From positions 1 through 64,000 of the forward strand of contig NZ_JACHGQ010000004.1 in assembly GCF_014202395.1 (NCBI RefSeq): a stretch of 64,000 bases of DNA. The letters are read 5' to 3'. Positions within the stretch are counted from its first letter, which is position 1, and each line of letters starts with the position of its first letter. The notes under the pieces are model-generated. The model ran no database searches. It saw only the letters and a list, made by a program, of their open reading frames with translations, and was not told the DNA's origin. Both the position numbers and the translations under genes were made by a program. Source of the stretch: Histophilus somni. Lineage in GTDB: Bacteria > Pseudomonadota > Gammaproteobacteria > Enterobacterales > Pasteurellaceae. Positions 59,926 to 64,000 of the stretch are shown here, piece by piece.

Positions 59926-61524
59926 TTAGCTCAAATTAGAAGCAGTGATAAGACGTTGTGTATAAGCATTTTTAGGTTGAGTAAATACCTGCTCGGTTGT
60001 ACCTGTTTCGACAACCTCACCTTTACTCATCACAATAACATTATCGCTTAGTGCTTTTACTACAGATAAGTCATGACTAATAAAAATATAGCTCAAGCCA
60101 TATTTTCGTTGTAGTTTATTGAGTAATTCGATGACGGTAATTTGTGTTGAACGATCGAGTGCAGAAGTCGGCTCGTCCAGCAGAACAAATTTCGGTTCAA
60201 GAATAATCGCACGGGCAATAGCAATGCGTTGTCGCTGTCCGCCTGAAAACTCATGAGGGTAACGATTAATCATAGAGGGAGAAAGATTAACTTCCTCCAA
60301 CATATTCATGACTTTTTGTCGCCTCTCTTGTTTACTCATGTGCGGGCAATGCACAGTAAGACCTTCTGCAATAATTTCTCCAATTGTTAAACGTGGAGAC
60401 AGTGAATTGAAAGGATCTTGAAAAACAATCTGCATGTCTTTTTTCAATGCTTGAGCTTTTTCTTTCGATAAAGTGGCGATATTTTTTCCGTTAAATTGTA
60501 ATATCCCCTGATAATCAAGAATTTGCATAATAGCACGTCCCAACGTTGATTTACCTGAACCGGACTCACCAACAATACCGAGGGTTTCACCGACTTTTAA
60601 CTCAAAAGAAATATCTTTAACAGCATGGAAAACATTTTTCGGTTTACCGAACAATGTGCGTTTTAGCACATAATCAATATGAATATTTTGTCCATTGATG
60701 AGGACAGGTGCATTTTCAGCCAACGGATGTTTTAAATCCGTAGGGATAGGCGTCAGTAATTCTTGTGTATAGGGATGATGAGGTTGGTTAAATACTTGTT
60801 CTGTATTACCTCGCTCCACAATTTCACCGTTTTGCATCACACAAACGTAATCACTGTAACGACGAACTAAACGCAGATCGTGTGAGATCAAAATGATCGC
60901 CATTCCTATATCTCGTTGTAATTCAAGCATTAAATCAAGAATTTCCGCTTGCGTTGTGACATCAAGTGCGGTCGTCGGCTCGTCCGCTATTAATAAATCC
61001 GGTTTATTAATAATTGCCATCGCAATCATGATACGTTGTAATTGACCGCCTGAAAATTCGTGTGGATAACATGCCATTTTCTTTTCCGCTTCGGGAATTT
61101 TCACTTTTTTCAGCATATCCAATGCGTGCTTATAAGCCTCCGCTTTACTCATTTTCGGATGGTGAATAGCAGTCGCTTCCGCAACTTGTTCACCAATCGG
61201 CAAATAAGGGTTGAGTGAAGTCATGGGTTCTTGAAAAATCATCGCCATACGATCACCACGAATTAATCGCAACTCTTTTTCTGATAAAGATAATACTTCT
61301 TTGTTTTCAAATAAGATTTTTGAGTCTTCACTGTAACTGATGATTTTTTGCGGCAACAATTGCATAATTGCCATAGAAGTTACAGATTTACCGGATCCTG
61401 ATTCGCCTACAATAGCGAGAGTTTGTCCTTTTTCTACCTCAAAAGAAATATTACGAACGGCGTGTACGACTTCTTCATCTGTTTTTAGATAAACATTTAA
61501 ATTTTTTACATCAAGTAATTTCAT
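59926..61524 (-). CDS. fused double ATPase of an oligopeptide ABC transporter (OppD-OppF fusion, YejF-like)
   Basis: The 532-residue protein carries two ABC ATPase domains of the dipeptide/oligopeptide class. Both Walker A motifs read GESGSGKS (about residues 38 and 315), the signatures are FSGGQLQRIMIA and FSGGQRQRIAIA, and the Walker B motifs are LLIADEPT and VLLDEPT. Each half ends in the family's HPYTQ or NAYTQ tail. It would power OppB/OppC peptide import. Known opp operons (E. coli, H. influenzae) have separate oppD and oppF, whereas the fused form is typical of YejF. The ATG at 61524 has AGGA nine bases upstream; the ATG at 61533 would sit directly on that AGGA. Confidence 0.88.
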   Translation of the reverse strand: MKLLDVKNLNVYLKTDEEVVHAVRNISFEVEKGQTLAIVGESGSGKSVTSMAIMQLLPQKIISYSEDSKILFENKEVLSLSEKELRLIRGDRMAMIFQEPMTSLNPYLPIGEQVAEATAIHHPKMSKAEAYKHALDMLKKVKIPEAEKKMACYPHEFSGGQLQRIMIAMAIINKPDLLIADEPTTALDVTTQAEILDLMLELQRDIGMAIILISHDLRLVRRYSDYVCVMQNGEIVERGNTEQVFNQPHHPYTQELLTPIPTDLKHPLAENAPVLINGQNIHIDYVLKRTLFGKPKNVFHAVKDISFELKVGETLGIVGESGSGKSTLGRAIMQILDYQGILQFNGKNIATLSKEKAQALKKDMQIVFQDPFNSLSPRLTIGEIIAEGLTVHCPHMSKQERRQKVMNMLEEVNLSPSMINRYPHEFSGGQRQRIAIARAIILEPKFVLLDEPTSALDRSTQITVIELLNKLQRKYGLSYIFISHDLSVVKALSDNVIVMSKGEVVETGTTEQVFTQPKNAYTQRLITASNLS

Positions 61525-61535
61525 TCTATTCATTC

Positions 61536-62456
61536 CTATTTATCTTTTGGATCGAGGGCGTCACGCAAGCCGTCACCAATAAAGTTAAAGCAAAATAATG
61601 TCAGACAAAGGAAAAAAGCAGGAAATGCAATCAACCAAGGCGATGTTTCCATTTGTGCAGCTCCATCGCTCAGTAAGGCTCCCCAACTGCTCATCGGTTC
61701 TTGTGTGCCTAAACCTAAGAAACTGAGAAAAGATTCAAATAAAATGAGCGAAGGTACTTCCAACGAGGCATAAACAACGACAATTCCCAAAACATTCGGA
61801 ATAATATGTTTCCAAATAATTTGACGACGGGAAACACCACAAACAATAGCAGCCTCAACAAATTCTTTGTTTTTTAAACTGAGTGTTTGCCCACGTACAA
61901 TTCGAGCAAGGTTTAACCAAGCAATCATACCGATAGCAACAAAAATTAAGAAAATATTCTGGCCGAAAAATGTTACCAACAATATAACGAAAAACATAAA
62001 AGGAAAAGAACTGAGAATTTCTAATGTCCGCATCATGACAACATCTACTTTTCCTCCCACATAACCTGAGATAGCACCGTAAATAGTTCCGATCATCACA
62101 GCGATAAAAGCACCAGCAATGCCAACCATCAGCGAAATTCGCCCACCTATAGCAATACGCACCAATAAATCACGTCCGGAAGCATCTGTCCCGAGATAAT
62201 GCCCGGAAACAAAATCAGGAGCGATACTCATCATATTCTAATCAGTGTCATCATAGCTAAAAGGAATTAACATTGGTATGAAAGTAATAAATAGCAACAT
62301 GCAACAAATGACAATCAAGCTGGCAACTGCTGCTTTATTACGAAAGAAACGACGGCGTGCATTTTGCCATAAACTGCGTCCTTCAATGACGCTCTCACAA
62401 GCGTTTTGCATGATATTTTCTTCCGATTTTGAGCGGTTTTGACGATTAGACAACAT
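61536..62456 (-). pseudogene. oppC: oligopeptide permease OppC, interrupted by an in-frame amber codon
   Basis: OppC is an inner membrane permease of the oligopeptide ABC importer. The frame runs from ATG 62456 (MLSNRQNRSKSEE, with AAGGAG upstream) through the first membrane segment to SYDDTD. It then meets TAG (62238-62240) and continues in the same frame as NMMSIAPDFVSGHYLGTDASGRDL to DPKDK. The total, 305 codons plus the stop, is normal OppC length. The stop sits where a tryptophan codon (TGG) is likely, one base away. The distal part keeps five membrane segments and the EAA-type loop (EAAIVCGVSRRQIIWKHIIPN). Restart at the following ATG would lose the first membrane segment. It could be a real mutation, a sequencing error or a rarely suppressed stop. 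Confidence 0.85.
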
Positions 62457-62465
62457 GAGATCTCC

Positions 62466-63389
62466 TTATGAATAGCGAATTTTCGGATCGATAACCGCAT
62501 ATAGAATATCAACTAATGCATTAAAAAAGATGGTAAGCGTCCCCACTAATATGGTGAGGCTAAGTACTAGAGAATAATCTCGGTTTAAAGCTCCATTGAC
62601 AAACAGCTGCCCCAATCCCGGCAACCCGAATACACTTTCAATGACCATTGAACCGGTAATAATTCCCACAAATGCCGGTGCTAGGTAACTGATAACAGGA
62701 AGAAGAGCCGGACGCAAAGCATGTTTGAAAATAATTTTTTTCAATGGCAATCCTTTTGCTTTCGCTGTACGAATAAAATTGGAATGCAATACTTCAATCA
62801 TGGAACCTCGTGTAATCCGCGCGATACCGGCAACGTAACCGATAGTAAGAGAAAGAACGGGTAAAACCATATAATAAAGTTGACCGTCGTTCCAACCGCC
62901 GGCAGGTAACCACTTTAACCAAATGGCAAAAAATAACACTAAAAGCGGTGCAAAAACAAAGCTGGGCATGATCACCCCCGTCATCGCAAACCCCATCACA
63001 ATATAATCCCAGCGACTGTTTTGTTTGAGAGCGGCAAATGTGCCTGCAACTAAGCCGATAATGACTGAGAAAATAAATGCGACAATACCCAATTTCAGTG
63101 ACACGGGAAACGCAGAAGCGATTAAATTATTTACGCTTTGATCTTTGTATTTGAAAGAAGGTCCGAAATCACCTTGCGAGAGATTTTTCAAGTAAAGCAA
63201 ATATTGTTTAAAGAGCGGTTCATTTAAGTGATATTTCGCTTCGATATTCGCCATGACTTCTGGAGGATAAGTCCGTTCGGAAGTAAAAGGACTACCCGGA
63301 GCCAATCGCATCAGAAAGAATGAAAATGTAATTAAAATAAACAATGTTGGAAGTGCTTCCATTATTCGTTTTACAATAAATTTCAACAT
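62466..63389 (-). CDS. oppB: oligopeptide ABC transporter permease OppB
   Basis: OppB is an inner membrane permease of the oligopeptide importer. The 307-residue product has six membrane segments, and the EAA loop region HSNFIRTAKAKGLPLKKIIFKH contacts the ATPase. It starts MLKFIVKRIMEALPTLF, closely matching E. coli OppB, and shows the family MRLAPGSPF and NGALNRDYSLV motifs. The ATG at 63389 has GGAG upstream and is preferred to a TTG at 63401. A stem-loop separates it from oppA, and nine bases separate it from oppC. Confidence 0.95.
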   Translation of the reverse strand: MLKFIVKRIMEALPTLFILITFSFFLMRLAPGSPFTSERTYPPEVMANIEAKYHLNEPLFKQYLLYLKNLSQGDFGPSFKYKDQSVNNLIASAFPVSLKLGIVAFIFSVIIGLVAGTFAALKQNSRWDYIVMGFAMTGVIMPSFVFAPLLVLFFAIWLKWLPAGGWNDGQLYYMVLPVLSLTIGYVAGIARITRGSMIEVLHSNFIRTAKAKGLPLKKIIFKHALRPALLPVISYLAPAFVGIITGSMVIESVFGLPGLGQLFVNGALNRDYSLVLSLTILVGTLTIFFNALVDILYAVIDPKIRYS

Positions 63390-63443
63390 CAAGAACTCCA
63401 AACAGATTAAATGAGAAAAAGTAAATGTTATTTAAAAATAAAT

Positions 63444-63489
63444 CGTCAAATTCCCCTAACCTAATGTTATCAATTAGGGAAATTTGACG
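63444..63489 (-). other. stem-loop between oppA and oppB
   Basis: CGTCAAATTCCCCTAA (63444-63459) and TTAGGGAAATTTGACG (63474-63489) form a 16-bp stem with one C-A mismatch. On the minus strand ATTTATTTTT follows. It is 12 bases past the oppA stop. Partial termination or 3' end protection would make much more binding protein than permease, as is usual in such operons. Confidence 0.75.
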
Positions 63490-63501
63490 GGATAAATAAG
63501 T

Positions 63502-64000
63502 TTAATGTTTAATAATATAAAGATTTCTCAATAAAATAATATCTTGAGGATCTTTACCTTCATAGCCCTTAACATAAGGTTTCACCAAACGCGGGTTAAC
63601 ATAGTTATATATCGGTATGATAGGAGCATCCGCTGCCAAAATCGCTTCGGCTTTAGCATAAGCTTTCATACGATCTGTCGCCTCGGAGAATTGATAAGAC
63701 TCATTCACCGCTTGGTCGTAGGCCGAGCTTTTGTAAAACGCTAAATTGTTACTTGAGTTGGAGAGAAAATAATTGATAAACGTTGTAGCCTGATTGTAGT
63801 CAGCCGACCAACCGGCACGTGCAATATCAAATTGTTTGTTGTGACGACTTTCAATATACGTTTTCCATTCTTGATTTTCCAGTTTAACATCAACTAAACC
63901 ACCCGTATTATTTTTCCAAATTGATGCCGCGGCAATAGCAACTTTTTTATGGTTTTCATTGGTGTTATATAAAATGGTAAATTTCAATGGATTCGATTTA
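63502..64000 (-). CDS. oppA: oligopeptide-binding protein OppA, C-terminal part
   Basis: OppA is the periplasmic peptide-binding protein of the importer. About 166 codons of the 3' end are present, and the frame stays open to the window edge, so the N terminus lies outside. The segments DIARAGWSADYNQATTFINYF and APIIPIYNYVNPRLVKPYVKGY are typical of SBP family 5 C-terminal lobes. The end is followed by the stem-loop and oppB. Confidence 0.9.
   Translation of the reverse strand, partial: KSNPLKFTILYNTNENHKKVAIAAASIWKNNTGGLVDVKLENQEWKTYIESRHNKQFDIARAGWSADYNQATTFINYFLSNSSNNLAFYKSSAYDQAVNESYQFSEATDRMKAYAKAEAILAADAPIIPIYNYVNPRLVKPYVKGYEGKDPQDIILLRNLYIIKH

Overview
The window comes from a member of the Pasteurellaceae, in the group that uses the Haemophilus-type DNA uptake signal. 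The 9-mer AAGTGCGGT, or its complement ACCGCACTT, is scattered through most genes and intergenic gaps. It also occurs as inverted pairs that form terminators (13920-13950, 59554-59580, 59893-59919). Gene order and protein sequence (gpmA, rimO, envC-yibQ, asnC/asnA, rpsF-priB-rpsR-rplI, a complete division and cell wall cluster, cysK/cysZ/zipA, opp) fit a Haemophilus-like, A+T-rich gammaproteobacterium. I cannot fix genus or species from the sequence alone.

Layout. At 1-69 are the last bases of a 5S rRNA and the rrn terminator, followed by a small lipoprotein gene. At 748-7641 lies a complete L-fucose catabolic locus on the minus strand (fucR, fucP, fucI, fucK, fucU, fucA). Both of its main promoter gaps carry the same pair of elements, a CRP site and a GCCCGA/TCGGGC inverted repeat, and fucP carries an 11-G tract. 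At 7877-16386 are housekeeping genes: glycolysis, ribosomal protein modification, septal murein hydrolase activation, asparagine synthesis and the rpsF operon.

16435-23340 is the accessory region. It holds a small leader ORF containing nine GTGCATG heptamers, a relatively G+C-rich M20 amidohydrolase, an HrgA-like putative nuclease, and a 1301-residue single-chain restriction-modification-specificity enzyme. The latter two genes carry Neisseriaceae DNA uptake sequences, including one exact 12-mer of the Neisseria dialect, and I found no exact Haemophilus signal in them. They therefore look captured from a Neisseriaceae donor. A broken RhuM-like gene trails them.

23667-31394 holds a ChaA-type antiporter, a YeiH-type membrane protein, phoH-like/ybeY, tmcA, a 57-residue cysteine-containing protein, and a CstA-type transporter behind a consensus CRP site. 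31525-49759 is the complete dcw cluster in canonical order: MraZ operator, mraZ, rsmH, ftsL, ftsI, murE, murF, mraY, murD, ftsW, murG, murC, ddlB, ftsQ, ftsA, ftsZ, lpxC. It supplies peptidoglycan precursor synthesis, the septal transpeptidase and the Z ring. pheA, bamD, rluD, pgeF, cysK, cysZ and zipA follow. zipA is not followed by ligA but by an orphan promoter and terminator pair that may define a small RNA. Then come ettA and a lipoprotein gene. The window ends in a minus-strand opp operon: oppA (cut by the window edge), oppB, oppC interrupted by one in-frame amber codon, and a fused double ATPase.

The items most worth a second look are the Neisseriaceae-derived R-M cassette, the heptamer leader ORF, the 11-G tract in fucP, the oppC amber codon with its fused ATPase, and the orphan transcription unit after zipA.
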